Counted from the stretch's first letter, positions 19,933-31,594 are shown. The stretch: 64,000 bases of DNA from Helianthus annuus (GCF_002127325.2 NC_035449.2:146023946-146087945); one strand, 5' to 3'. The notes: a model not told the origin generated them from the sequence alone. A program made the numbers and translations.

Positions 19933-21500
19933 TCGGAAACATGGGGATCATCAGACGGTATTTAAGGATTGACCGGTACTCCACAGCTGACATACGTTGA
20001 CCCAGACCTTCAATAGGTATAACAGTTAAGAAATCCTGAGCGTGAGGCCTCTGTAGGCATTCAACGACGGCTTTCTGGAGGGGGGACAAATGGAAATCTT
20101 CTCCCAAACTTTGTGCGATTCGACAACAAAGGTCATTCGCCTAAGTTTTCTGTAGCTTTTTGGGGCGGTGTCCTTGTTAGAGAAACCGCCGAGATCAAAG
20201 TCAGGTAGAGATTCATGCAAGTGTTCCAAGGCACTGACATAATCCGAGTCAGTGTTAGCAACCCCATTGTTATGTAAGATGTGGTCCTACAGCTCCCAAG
20301 ATTAATACATGGAAGCCACAAAGGCATAGGCAGCCACATCCCGGGCCGAGAGTAGGCCCAACCCACCAGGCCGCATCGGCAAGGTCGTGATCTGCCACTG
20401 GAGTTCACCAACCCCCCCCCCCCCACATACGAAAACGTCTTCTATTGCCTCCCGAAGACCTTTATAGAAACATGAAACATCATCACCCACAAAGGGGGGC
20501 TAGCGAGTTCGCAAACCAAATAGCAACTTTGCAACCCCCATACAAGATCTAAGCAAGAGGAGTTCACTTTGAGGATCCCGCAACAAGGGAAGGTGTCCTA
20601 TAATTTCAACAGCTCGCGTTGCCCTCTTAGCTACTAGACCACTAATAAAATTGGTATCACGGCTGACTGCCCCTCCTAGCAGTTTGACACCTCTCTCCAG
20701 CCTCCCAATCTCACTGGGAAAAAGCCCTGGCTAGACCTTCACCTCGTTGCATGTCGGCCAAAATACCTTAGTTTTTCTAATATTGAACCGTAGCCCCAAG
20801 GCTGGACCCTCCGAACTGATGATGTCAAGTGCTTTAGCAACCTGAACAGTGTCCCCGATAACCGTCCCATCATCCAAGTACCAAGCATGAAAGGGGAGTT
20901 TACAGTTTTACTGCACCTGAAGCACTAACGGGTGTAAGGCTAGGGCAAAAAGCAAAGGTCCCAAGGGATCCCCTTGCTGGACCCCCGTGAATGCCCCGAT
21001 GCGGTCATTCTCCACGTATAGCCTAGCAGGCTGGGCATACAGAAATTGAACCCACAGGAATATGGAGGGGCAATGGTGATGGACCTCGCGAAGCAAAACC
21101 GAACGGTCAACTAAATTGAAAGCGTTGGAAAAATCAACCGTAAGCATGGCCAGCGAGCCATCTGAATGAGAAGAATTAAGAAACCTGTTAGCACTATGCA
21201 GCACCACCTCTGCCCCATTGGAGACCCCCACACCAAATTGGTAGTCCCCCAAATACTTAACAGCATCTTTCCCAACTTTCTTTATGGCTACTTTGGAGAC
21301 CCATCTTCTCCAAATTGCCCCCACAGCAATGGGGCGAATTCCATTGCTTCAACAAAGTGGTTAGGGGGCCGATGCAACAAAATCCGCGAGCACCTTAGGA
21401 CATAACCCCCTAGCCAAAGGTTTACCACTTCAGTGATGGTAGTAAGCAGTCCCGAGGCAGTCGCCGACCCCTCGCCACAAAGAGCATCTAACAGGTATAC
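19933..21500 (-). pseudogene. Non-LTR retrotransposon (LINE-like) reverse transcriptase relic
   Basis: Read on the minus strand from about 21430 down, broken frames give a recognisable non-LTR RT. They read SNGIRPIAVGAIWRRWVSK, then QFGVGVSNGAEVVLHS, TVDFSNAFNLVDRS, GVQQGDPLGPLLFALALHP, and the catalytic WYLDDG (20866-20883). A thumb-like region follows (LPLLRDPQSELLLLRSC), then RPGGLGLLSARDVAAYAFVAS and IPIEGLGQRMSAVEYRSILKYRLMIPMFP. Stops and indels, including a C13 run at 20412-20424, kill it. It is truncated at 19933 by the LTR. No endonuclease domain or poly(A) tail is visible. Assignment to a clade (RTE-like) is uncertain. Confidence 0.8.
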
Positions 21501-21865
21501 TTATGCTTTTGAAATTCAATCGGTAACCCAAAAACATATCAAAATATTGATCATTGCCGTGTGTGTCTTGAACCCACAAGATACACTTCATCTAAGCAAA
21601 ATCAAAATCAAGTTATGCTTTAGAAGAACTTAGCATCAAAACCCAAATTGAATCCCGCTTCTCTAACCCCCTACCATTCCGATTCTGCATCACCACCATC
21701 AAACATCTCTCGTTGACATTTCTCAAAATCATCAATATATATATATGTGTGTGGGTTACATCATTTTTCCGTAAAACTTTCGCTCATGTAAGTTTCGAAT
21801 ATCTAAAATTTGTTAATAGCTTTCTGAATTGCAATTCACTTTCATATTAAAGTATTCCATTTTTA
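21501..21865. other. Gene-poor stretch between the LINE relic and the Pack-MULE
   Basis: AT-rich sequence with a short (TA)n/(TG)n run at 21737-21752. I see no gene or repeat here. Confidence 0.5.
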
Positions 21866-21874
21866 TAAAATTAA
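21866..21874. repeat. 9-bp target-site duplication TAAAATTAA (left)
   Basis: An identical TAAAATTAA lies at 30621-30629, directly after the right terminal inverted repeat. Confidence 0.93.
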
Positions 21875-22337
21875 GAGTGAATTTCAAGAATTGTCCTTTA
21901 TCTTTATACCCATTTTCAGGTGGTGTCCTTTATGTTAAAAATTGACGAGTTTTGTCCTTTATGTTTTCAAATCATACACGTTTTGTCCGTTAAGCCAAAC
22001 TCAATTAATTTTTTCTGTTAAATCTGATCACTCAAGGGTAATTTGGTCTTTTTACCAATTTCTTTAAAAATAAGTTAATAATTAAAACAAATTTATATAA
22101 AGAAACAACTCCCTCCCTCTCTCTAGCTCTCTTTCTCTACCTCTCACCAGCCACCACCAACAATCACCTTCGGCCACCACCCTCAACCAGAAAATCAGAA
22201 GACAGTTAATAATTAAAACAAATTTATATAAGCCTTCAAAAATCAAATTTACCAGAATAAGCAATCATAAACCAACACCTAGAGAACAGATCAAAACCAG
22301 AAGACAGTAAAATGTCTGTTGAATGTATTTGTGCATG

Positions 22338-22390
22338 ATGCCTGTTGGAGTTCTAGTTTGTGGGCCAAAGAAAATGAGGCATGAGGTTGC
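22338..22390 (+). pseudogene. Captured ferric reduction oxidase fragment (first half)
   Basis: Codons from 22338 read MPVGVLVCGPKKMRHEV and, across the LTR insertion, continue at 29762 as ANICS. The run VGVLVCGPKKMRHEV..ICS matches what I know of the C-terminal NAD(P)H-binding region of plant ferric reduction oxidases (FRO family, plasma-membrane Fe/Cu reductases). After ICS the reading diverges and stops at 29820-29822. It is about 20 residues of a roughly 700-residue enzyme, so it is a captured exon scrap and not a working gene. The match is from memory and needs a search. Confidence 0.55.
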
Positions 22391-24130
22391 TGATGTGCAC
22401 AAAATGCAACATATAAATTACATCAATTGTGGCATAAAACTAACCCTTTTTTAGTACTAATGTTGGAAAAAGTGTGTTTTTGTCTTCCTTTTGTATTTCC
22501 AGGATTAAATGAGCTCAAATGAACAAAAGAAGCAAAAAGGCAGCTAAATCTAACATAAATACAAGAAAAGTGACAAACGTGGCATGCCCGACCCCCCGAC
22601 AGCATCTTCCCAAGCAAAAACAAGAGAATAGAAGACTGAACACGCCCTGTGCTCACTGAGCACGGGGGCGTGCCCAAGTGTCAGCAGAAAAGACAAAGTT
22701 GTAGAAGCTTCTATCACCCACCACGGGGGCGTGCCCAGCGGACACGGGGCCATGGTCAACTCTAAGATTCGCAGAATCTAGGGAAATCTTGATAGTACAG
22801 ATACGCTTCTGCACACGGGGTCGTGCTCAGCGGACACGGGGGCGTGGTCAACTAATGCAGACAAACTGCAATTAATGAAGAAAGAGAAGGAGGATGGACA
22901 CGGGGCCGTGCCCGAGCTGCTGTTCAGGCTATAAATAGGGGTGCTTGGCTCATTTGCAAACCATCCCTTGGCACACCACCTCTCTCACAATTCACCCACC
23001 ACCCACCACCATCACAACACCATCATCCACCACCATCATCCAGCATCCATCATAGAGTGTGTGAGTCGTCTCGGGATCTAAGATTGATCGTAAGAGTTCT
23101 TGACAACCAAAGGCCATGTTTGCCTAAGTCTCTTACATCACTTGGTGAAGACAAGTGTTTAGTGTAATACTTTTTATTTTTAATCTTTTCGCACTTTTTA
23201 TTTGGTTATGTATTGATGACTTTAATAACTAGTTTCTTATGTTGAAGGTGATTCTTCATTATCGTTTGTCCGTGGTGTCTTGGCAATTTTACTGTCTATA
23301 TAAAATAAAAGATTTTCACCATTCATATCTCCACGGTCTATATGGAGATATGTTGGCTACCTGGTCGGGGGTTAAAGGAACGGTTTGGTAAGAGTCTTGC
23401 CATTGTTCAGTGTATAGATCCTGCAAAGGACCTGGGTCAAATTTAGTAGGACCTCCTTCAATACCCACCAGTATTAGATGGCGGGGGTCCAAACTCTTTG
23501 ATCCCCTCATAAGTAAGCTACTATTAAAACTTTAACCCGGCTACTTAGGACTGTATCCCTGCTGACTCAGACTACTTAGCCGAGGGTAACGCCACCTTCA
23601 AAAGAGGGGCCTACCACATTATGCATTAATAACTTAATTAATTATCTTTCAATAATCCGACCCTTTAGGATTGTATCCTTGCTGACTCAAACTACTGGGT
23701 TGAGGGTAACGTCACCTTCAAAAGAGGGGCCTACTACAATAACTAAGATAATCTCTTAAAAAGTGCAAAAGTCCGGAAATAATCAGAGGTTACACTACAC
23801 ACGAGTCGGATCCAAGTGATTCATCTTGTCTATCTGTTTTTACTTTTATTTTATTTTTCAGCATTTTAGTTAGTTTTATTTTTTTAGTTTAAAACTTTTT
23901 TCTAACTTTTTGATTTGATTAGACGTTGAGGATAAACCGGTACTAAAAGCTCTTGTGTCCTTGGACGACCTTGGTATCTTACCAACACTATACTACGTCC
24001 ACGATGGGTGCACTTGCCCATATGTGTGTTTAGTGTTAGTAAATATCGTGTTTTATAAATTTAAAATTTGGCTAAAAAGTGTAAAAGGGCTTAAATATAT
24101 ATAAAAACCTATAACACACGACACGCATCA
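22391..24130 (+). repeat. 5' LTR of the Athila-type element
   Basis: The LTR is 1740 bp. CTATAAATAGGGG lies at 22929. At least seven CACGGGG(G/C)CGTG-like motifs lie at about 22640-22910, upstream of or near the TATA box. An internal direct duplication of about 80 bp (GGACTGTATCCCTGCTGACTC type) occurs at about 23540-23620 and 23656-23740. TTTTATTT-rich sequence follows. Confidence 0.9.
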
Positions 24131-24136
24131 AGTTTT

Positions 24137-24154
24137 TGGCGCCGCTGTCGGGGA
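24137..24154 (+). other. Primer binding site, tRNA-Asp type
   Basis: TGGCGCCGCTGTCGGGGA lies 6 bp after the 5' LTR, matching the Athila-type primer site. Confidence 0.88.
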
Positions 24155-24434
24155 CACAAGGATTTTAAGAAAGTTAGGAATCAACGGCCTAATCGTTTTT
24201 CTTTAAATTTTTCTGTTTTTTTAGGATTTTCTTAATTTTTCAGCTTTTGCAGAACTCAGCACGGGTCGTGCCCGCTGAACACGCCCCGTGCCCAATCTTT
24301 GGAACTGGCAATCCTGTTTTAAGTCAGACAGTAAGCTGAACACGGGGCCGTGCCCACTCAACACGCCTTGTGCCCAAGTTTCAGTTACTGAAAACAGAAC
24401 CGTAAGATCCTGACGGTTGGTAATTTCTGACAAA

Positions 24435-25112
24435 AACATGAGTGGTACTGATATTTTTTACATTCGGCACTCTTATGGTACGTGGTGTCAAATATTTGGT
24501 GGCTCTCATAAAGAATTAGAATGTTATTTTCTAAATTATAAGCCCCACTATATAGACCTATTGTTTTCCGGTAGCCATAAGAGGGGCGAAAGTAAACATA
24601 ATCCCTATCTCTCCCTCGAATGCTCTCAACCGGACCTTTTAGGAGAAATGCTTCTTGATGAACTATTTCAATTAGAAGATCTAATTCTTAATTGGTTAAA
24701 AGAACTTAAGATGGATTTCATTAATTCATCTCAAGACGATACCCAAGAAGAATTGTTGGGATCGCATTCGAATAAAAACAACTTCGTTGTTCCCAATATT
24801 ACCTTTAACTCTAGCGAAGACTTGGGCGATAGTCGTCCCTGTGCCGATTGTGCCGTGAAGGACTCTCCATCGACTTCGTTCGGTGCATACATAGACCTGA
24901 GCGATTCGGCATACACCTTCTTTAACGAGAGCCCGGGAAAGGGTTGGACTTGTCCACCTACATTTAGCATAGGAATCACCCTCACCGACAACCTCTTGCG
25001 TTCTCGTCTTAACCTAGAACAATTGAGGTATCTCAGGAACTTTGGGGTTGTTCCATCCAGTAAGGAACCGCCCGATCGGGATAAATTCCTTAAAAATAGG
25101 AAAACTCCATAA
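24435..25112 (+). CDS. Accessory ORF 1 of the Athila-type element, unknown function
   Basis: The most likely start is MSGTDIFYIR at 24435, giving 225 residues; an in-frame ATG lies 18 nt upstream. The product has an aromatic N-terminal region and a Leu-rich acidic helix (LLGEMLLDELFQLEDLILNW). An Asp/Ser-rich middle carries a CADC pair, followed by ITLTDNLLRSRLNLEQLRYL and a basic end. No zinc knuckle or enzyme motif is visible. The CACGGGG-type motif, dense on both sides, is absent inside the ORF, which suggests the ORF has been kept under selection. It could be a divergent Gag or an accessory protein. Confidence 0.6.
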   Translation, partial: NMSGTDIFYIRHSYGTWCQIFGGSHKELECYFLNYKPHYIDLLFSGSHKRGESKHNPYLSLECSQPDLLGEMLLDELFQLEDLILNWLKELKMDFINSSQDDTQEELLGSHSNKNNFVVPNITFNSSEDLGDSRPCADCAVKDSPSTSFGAYIDLSDSAYTFFNESPGKGWTCPPTFSIGITLTDNLLRSRLNLEQLRYLRNFGVVPSSKEPPDRDKFLKNRKTP

Positions 25113-25702
25113 GACAGCTTCTAGACACGGGGCCGTGTCCAGGTCAACACGCCCCCGTGTCCACCAAAAGATTCCTTTCTGATTTTTATCAGAATACGGA
25201 CAAAATGTGTCAGGATTTTGTCTGCACACGGGGCCGTGTGCAGCGTGCTGTCGTTTTCAATAAATGCAGCAAGATTCCTGCTCATTTGGACCACTCCAAA
25301 GACAAAGATCTGGTGAGATCTTCACTCATACCATCCTAGGTATATTCTAAAGAAGGTTCTCAACAAGCATCTTGTCTTTTCCACTTTTGTTCATTGCCTT
25401 CTTCTTCAATTTTCACTCAATACCTCCATTAATGCTTGAAATCTCCATGATTCCAAGCTTTATTGTAATGTTTGTAAGGTTATTATTCAAGGAATCTTGT
25501 TTAAAATAAGTTATATAACTTTGTTTTAAATTATTTATGCTTAAAAGTACCTTATAAATAGGAAAAATAATTTAAAACTCCAAGATTCCTTGCTCTAAAA
25601 ACCTGCAGACGGCTGAACATGGGGCCGTGTTCATTGAACACGGGGCCGTGTCCGAGGTACTGTTCCATAAAAATTGAACTCTTTTCGGTCTGTTTTCTCA
25701 GA

Positions 25703-26145
25703 ATGGCGAGCAGAACTAGCGGAACATCTTCGTCACAATCAAGGAACAACCGGTAGGGGAGGAGGTCATCAACGGTGGAGGACTCTCTTGTAAACTATGT
25801 TTACGCTTTAAGAGAGGCTATTGATGAAATGACGGGGTGGAAGAAGCATTGGTCGACCGTATCAATCACTTAACGGTGGGACTAGAAGGGTGTCTTCGAG
25901 AGGTCAACCTTTTGCACGAAAGGTTGAACATTCTCGCCTCTCCTCCTTTGGTACCAATAATTACCCAAAGGGCATGGAACGTGGTGCCTGAAGTCATCAT
26001 ACCAGCCGAGTGGTACACTATACACCCGGGACCTCCTCGCGATATACTACAAGGGGTTCCGGTTGGTGCCACTCCCCCTCCACAAGATGTTGAGGAAAAT
26101 GAAGCTGCCTTCTTCCTCCCGAGAGAGATAGAAGAATGGCTTTAA
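25703..26145 (+). pseudogene. Accessory ORF 2 of the Athila-type element, broken
   Basis: Reading starts MASRTSGTSSSQSRNN at 25703. It meets a stop (TAG, likely from TGG) after 17 codons, and shifts frame near 25835. It is then open from 25837 as EEALVDRINHLTVGLEGCLREVNLLHERL to PREIEEWL at 26145. The parts make a protein of about 147 residues: a Ser/Arg-rich head, a coiled coil and a Pro-rich acidic tail. The function is unknown. The coiled coil and position suggest a structural or RNA-packaging role, which is inference. Confidence 0.5.
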
Positions 26146-26799
26146 CAACATCTAGGGAGCATCCATCGGCTTGGAGTTCTACAAAGATACCGGAGAACTA
26201 TTTCCGGAATTTTGATTCTTAATGTAAAAGTAGAGCTTCTTAGAATGATTTTATATATCACTTGACCTATCTAGTTTAGGATTTTTAACTTTTATTTTTC
26301 TACTTTGTTTTTAATTTTTAGGATTATTATGTAATTCCCTCTATGTTTTAATGAATGATGGTCTTAGCTAATTTGGTGTTTGGATGATGTTGTAATGGAT
26401 AAAACACACTCGGGATGGTGAAGGATAACAAGGGAAACTTGAACCAGCACCCCATGCACAAAAACAGGGTCATCCGACAAAATTTTCTTCATTACAGCAA
26501 GTTCAGCAGTCGTGCCCGCCCAACACGGCCCCGTGCTGCAAAATCTGCAGAAAATGCCCAGTTCAGGTAACTGGACATGGGGCGTGCTCACTGAACACGC
26601 CCCCGTGTCCAGGCTTCTGTTTCTTTTTAACAATTTCTGTTATTGGCGATCTGAACACGGGGCCGTGCCCGGACACCACGGGGTCGTGTCCAGACGCCCA
26701 CTAACATAAAATTTTGCTTTTTCACACCTTTTTACACATTCAATCAACCTAAAAACTTATTTTTGGGACACATTGAGGACAATGTGTAATTTAAGTGGG

Positions 26800-28077
26800 G
26801 GGATGCTAAAACCTTGAATCTTGCAAGTCCTAAATACAAGCCTTACACAAAACTCTATTGGAACCGCTAATCACCCCAAATTTTTTATAAAAAATTTCAT
26901 TTTTTTTACTTGTCTAGGTTTAATTTGGGAATTTCAAGTTCTAAAAAAGGTTATATTTTTACAAATTTACAACCGATAGCGTCGTGATAAAAAGAACCAA
27001 CATAAGAAAATTATGAAACGGCATGACAAGTTTAGTTAAAATTTGATTATATATACTTGATCACCTAAAAACCCATTCCCACAAAAAGTGAGTTTTGAGC
27101 CTTTATTGAGTATACAAATACATATCTTTAAACTAAATGCTCATTTTTTCGTTTCTTGTGTGAATAGCCGCTTGGTTCTTACGACTCTAGAACTTGCCAC
27201 GACGATACATTCCCGGTCCTTACCAACTTAAACCCGAGTAAGTAAATGATGGAGGCATTAGGACTAACCCTTTTTATTTCTAGACCATTATTTTTCTTTT
27301 TTTTACCACCTACCCAAAATCTCCCTAGTTAACCCCTTTGAGCCTAAACCTTTTCATTTCTTAACCCAAAATAAACACCCTTTTACCCACCAAAACCTTT
27401 TTTCATTTTATACCCTTTATTTTAGTAACAAGGCTCGGTTTTTCTTATGACTTGCTTATGAAAAAAAATGATGATGAAGCCAAAAGAAATAAACAAACAA
27501 GTTTATCAAAAAGAACTTTGTTTGAAAGAAATACTTCATCAAAATAAAAAGTTATGAAAAATAAAAAGTCTTCCGAAAACCGATGCTTTTTACGCCTTTC
27601 GCCCTTTTTACTAACCACTAACCCAACCACCCACCTTTAGCCCAAGCCTAACCCTTCACCCCAAAAGTCCTCTTGATATTTACAATGGTGTATAGTTAAA
27701 AAGAAGGAGGATTGATTGCTTGGCAAGCTTATGGTAGGAGAAAGTTTCATGCCGCTCTCGAGTGATTCACTAAAAATACATCTTCGGCCAAGTGTTGAGT
27801 GATCCCCCGTGAGGTATGTGAACTTGTATATAAATGGAATTTTAAAAAAGCATGTTATGCCCTAATAAGTAATTTATCTTATGAAATGTTTTAAATAAAT
27901 CATGACGAAGAGGATTGTAAAAAAATAAAAATAAAACTTCATAAAGAATCTTGGAAATCCCGACACTCTATGACAAGCCCAAAAACCTTCTCTTCTACCC
28001 ATTCCATTTGGGAGTGTAAAGCCACGTTATAAAGAGTTTTGCTTGAGGACAAGCAAAGATTCAAGTGTGGGGGTATT
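26800..28077. other. Non-coding 3' interior of the Athila-type element
   Basis: AT-rich sequence with TTTTACCC/ACCCAC-rich stretches. It ends in GATTCAAGTGTGGGGGTATT, the polypurine region beside the 3' LTR. No gene is seen. Confidence 0.7.
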
Positions 28078-29757
28078 TGATGTGCACAAAATGCAACATA
28101 TAAATTACATCAATTGTGGCATAAAACTAACCCTTTTTAATACTAATGTTGGAAAAAGTGTGTTTTTTTCTTCCTTTTGTATTTTCAGGATTAAATGAGC
28201 TCAAATGAACAAAAGAAGCAAAAAGGCAGCTAAATCTGACATAAATACAAAAAAGGGACAAACGTGGCATGTCCGACCCCCCGACAGCATCTTCCCAAGC
28301 AAAAACAAGAGAACAGAAGACTGGACACGCCCGGTGCTCACTGAGCAAGGGGGCGTGCCCAAGTGTCAGCAGAAAAGACAAAGTTGTAGAAGCTTCTATC
28401 ACCCACCACGGGGGCGTGCCCAGCGGACACGGGGCCGTGGTCAACTCTAAGATTCGCAGAATCTAGGGAAATCTTGATAGTACAGATACGCTTCTGCACA
28501 CGGGGTCGTGCTCAGCGGACACGGGGGCGTGGTCAACTAATGCAGACAAACTGCAATTAATGAATCTAGGGAAATCTTGATAGTACAGAATCTAGGGAAA
28601 TCTTGATAGTACAGATACCCACCACCCACCACCATCACAACACCATCATCCACCACCATCATCCACCATCCATCATAGAGTGTGTGAGTCGTCTCGGGAT
28701 CTAAGATTGATCGTAAGAGTTCTTGACAACCAAAGGCCATATTTGCCTAAGTCTCTTACATCACTTGGTGAAGACAAGTGTTTAGTGTAATACTTTTTAT
28801 TTTTAATCTTTTCGCACTTTTTATTTGGTTATGTATTAATGACTTTAATAATTAGTTTCTTATGTTGAAGGTGATTCTTCCTTATCGTTTGTCCGTGGTG
28901 TCTTGGCATTATTTTACTGTCTATATAAAATAAAAGATTTTCACCATTCATATCTCCACGGTCTATATGGAGATATGTTGGCTACCTGGTCGGGGGTTAA
29001 GGGAACGGTTTGGTAAGAGTCTTGCCATTGTTCAGTGTATAGATCCTGCAAAGGACCTGGGTCAAATTTAGTAGGACTTCCTTCAATACCCACCGGTATT
29101 GGATGCGGGGGTCCAAACTCTTTGATCCCCTCATAAGTAAGCTACTATTAAAACTTTAACCCGGCTACTTAGGACTGTATCCCTGCTGACTCAGACTACT
29201 TAGCCGAGGGTAATGTCACCTTCAAAAGAGGGGGCCTACCACATTATGCATTAATAACTTAATTAATTATCTTTCAATAATCCGACCCTTTAGGATTATA
29301 TCCTTGCTGACTCAAACTACTGGGTTGAGGGTAACGTCACCTTCAAAAGAGAGGCATACTACAATAACTAAGATAGTCTCTTAAAAAGTACAAAAGTGCG
29401 GAAATAATCAAAGGTTACACTACACACGAGTCGGATCCAAGTGATTCATCTTGTCTATCTGTTTTTTACTTTTATTTTATTTTTCAGTATTTTAGTTAGT
29501 TTTATTTTTTTAGTTTAAAACCTTTTTCTAACTTTTTGATTTGATTAGACGTTGAGGATAAACCGGTACTAAAAGCTCGTGTGTCCTTGGACGACCTCGG
29601 TATCTTACCAACACTATACTACGTCCACGATGGGTGCACTTGCCCATATGTGTGTGTAGTGTTAGTAAATATCGTGTTTTATAAATTTAAAACTTGGCTA
29701 AAATGTGTAAAAGGGCTTAAAATATATATAAAAACCTATAACACACGACACGCATCA
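28078..29757 (+). repeat. 3' LTR of the Athila-type element, promoter region rearranged
   Basis: The LTR is 1680 bp. Near 28560-28617 the segment that carries the TATA box in the 5' LTR is missing. In its place is a duplicated AATCTAGGGAAATCTTGATA block, after which the sequence resumes at the CCACCACCCACC run. Other differences are scattered. Confidence 0.9.
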
Positions 29758-29822
29758 TTGCAAACATATGTTCATATGGACACAAGGGTGCCTTGTCTTA
29801 CCTTTTGCTTGTAAACTTGTAA
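29758..29822 (+). pseudogene. Captured ferric reduction oxidase fragment (second half)
   Basis: After the duplicated TTGC the frame from 22390 resumes at 29762 (ANICS), then reads unrelated codons (YGHKGALSYL) to a stop at 29820-29822. It belongs to the Pack-MULE cargo. Confidence 0.5.
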
Positions 29823-29859
29823 TGCATAAATAAACTGTTTATATATCGGACCATAAATA

Positions 29860-30090
29860 AACCCAATTTGACCTTCTCCACCATCGTAGCTCCGAACCGG
29901 ACCACCACCTGCCACCATCCTTCATCAACATTCAACCTTCAACGATCACCGCCTGCCTGCCACCATCCTTCATCAACAACCGCCAACATCAACCCACCTG
30001 CCACCGTCCTTCACCAACAACGACCGCCATCAATAGCCGCCATCAACCCTACATGCCACCATCCTTCATCAACCTTCAACCCTCAATTTG
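29860..30090 (+). repeat. Degenerate CTGCCACCATCCTTCATCAAC tandem repeat
   Basis: About five diverged copies of a 20- to 45-bp unit lie in the right half of the Pack-MULE, next to its inverted repeat. Confidence 0.6.
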
Positions 30091-30629
30091 ACCTATCCTG
30101 TTTTGTACATGAAAACCCCAATTTTTATTTCGAACAAACCCTAACCTTCCACTAAATCTGCAGATCCGGTTCCTGAAGATAGGGAGAGAGAGAGAGAGAG
30201 GTGGTGGTGTGGAAGGAGGTTACAACGGTGATGGTGGTGGTGGTGGAAGGAGGTTACGGCGGTGGCGGTGGTGGTGGTGGTGGAACGAGGAGGTGGTAGT
30301 GATGGTAGAGAGATGGAGCAGAGTGTGGAAGAAGAGTTTTTCTTTGTTCAGAGAGAGAGAAAGAGAGAAAGAGATTAGCTGATATGCATATATATTTTTT
30401 CTTAGAAGATGTTTTTTTTTAAAATAGGGTAAAAAGAAAATTCTATTCTCATGTGTCTTGCACATTATCTGATTTAACAGAAAAAATTAACTGGGGTAGG
30501 CTTAAAGGACAGAGCGTGCAAGATTTTGAAACAATAAGTACAAAACTCATCAATTTTAAAGAAAAAGGACACCGCCTGAAATTGGGTATAAAGATAAAGG
30601 ACAAAATTTGGAATTCACTCTAAAATTAA

Positions 30630-31256
30630 TAATAAGATTGATAAAACAGAAAGTTTCTACTTATGAGAAACGAAGTTCTAAATTCATATGTAGAACTTAT
30701 CAAATGAATTCCTTTATATAGGGGGAAACCATCACAATGACAGATATGAAATGTTGCAACTCTTCGTGAAAGAATGCAATATTAGGTGTTTATAATTGCT
30801 AGCAGTTGTCAGTTACATCGGTGGAAACTTAGGTTTAAACTTCATAAATAATAACTAAGTTACTAATGTGATAAAGTCCAACTCCTAGTATATGCTAAAC
30901 TTAGTTACCACTATTTAATAGTAACTTTTTATTACTCGGTTAGTTGTCACATCATATATATTTTTACTATTTCCTCAAACACTCGTTTTCTCTCCAACCC
31001 TACATCTTTCTAAAACATTCTTACAATTTTCACATTATTCTTATTATTTTCATTTAAAAATCATAATCAAAGTTCTTAATAGTAACGTTTTTTTGTAATT
31101 TCGTATTATTTAAAATAATAAAAAATTTAGAGAGCACGTTTATATATTGTTTTTTTTTTCTTGAGGAAATTTATAAAATTGAAATTAAAAAAAAACAAAC
31201 ACTGCATAAATTGAAATTTACAAATATCAAACATCACGTAACTAAAAATAAATTAA
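30630..31256. other. AT-rich intergenic stretch
   Basis: The stretch lies between the Pack-MULE and the Helitron. I see no gene. Confidence 0.5.
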
Positions 31257-31594
31257 TCTATACTATATAATAAAAGAAACCTGTTTTGTGACACTTGTCA
31301 TTCTCTCATTTAATTGATTAAAATTATTAATAATACTACTAATAATAATATTTAATCTAATCTAATACAAATAACAATAATATTTAATCTAATCTAATAC
31401 AAATTCTTATTAATAATTCAATATTTAATCTAATCTAATACAAATAATAATAATATTTAATCAAATCTAATACAAATTCTTATTATTAATTCAATAACCT
31501 ATTGTTAAACTAAAACTTCAATAGAATCTTAAATCCTAGCTAAACAAGTTTCGAAATTCATAATAATATTAATATGTTAGACTAAATATATTAT

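Larger units (their letters stand above)
24240..26700. repeat. Dispersed CACGGGGCCGTG-like palindromic motif, internal copies
   Basis: Copies occur near 24258-24300, 24338-24375, 25124-25165, 25225-25240, 25618-25655, 26505-26540, 26575-26615 and 26655-26700. They often come as pairs about 20-25 bp apart, one CACGGGGCCGTG and one ACACGCCCCCGTG. The motif is near-palindromic and avoids the two ORFs. It also occurs in both LTRs. Confidence 0.8.
22391..29757 (+). mobile_element. Athila-type non-autonomous LTR retrotransposon
   Basis: The LTRs (22391-24130 and 28078-29757) begin TGATGTGCAC and end CACGCATCA. The primer site is TGGCGCCGCTGTCGGGGA (tRNA-Asp type), usual for Athila and Tat lineages. 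AAGTGTGGGGG forms the polypurine tract. TTGC flanks both sides, a 4-bp duplication where 5 bp is usual. The 3.9-kb interior has no gag or pol, only two ORFs of unknown function and many copies of a CACGGGGCCGTG-like motif. It inserted within the ferric reductase fragment of the Pack-MULE. Confidence 0.88.
21875..30620. mobile_element. Non-autonomous Mutator-like element (Pack-MULE), split by an LTR element
   Basis: The ends are inverted copies starting GAGTGAATT: 21875 onward, and the reverse complement of 30620 downward. About 175 bp align at roughly 80 percent by eye, with motifs TTGTCCTTTATCTTTATACCC and TTTTTTCTGTTAAATC on both arms. The arms continue into CT-rich and CCACCA-rich stretches. 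A 9-bp TSD is diagnostic of Mutator-like elements. Without the Athila-type insert (22391-29757) the element is about 1.4 kb. It has no transposase. It appears to carry a fragment of a host gene. Confidence 0.9.

Noticed and set aside
22640..28540. CACGGGG-motif repeats as a CRISPR-like array
   Set aside because: Spacing is irregular, copies are diverged and occur in LTRs of a plant retrotransposon. CRISPR arrays are prokaryotic.
29581..29814. 77-codon ORF crossing the 3' LTR end
   Set aside because: It spans the LTR/flank junction; no counterpart protein is expected.
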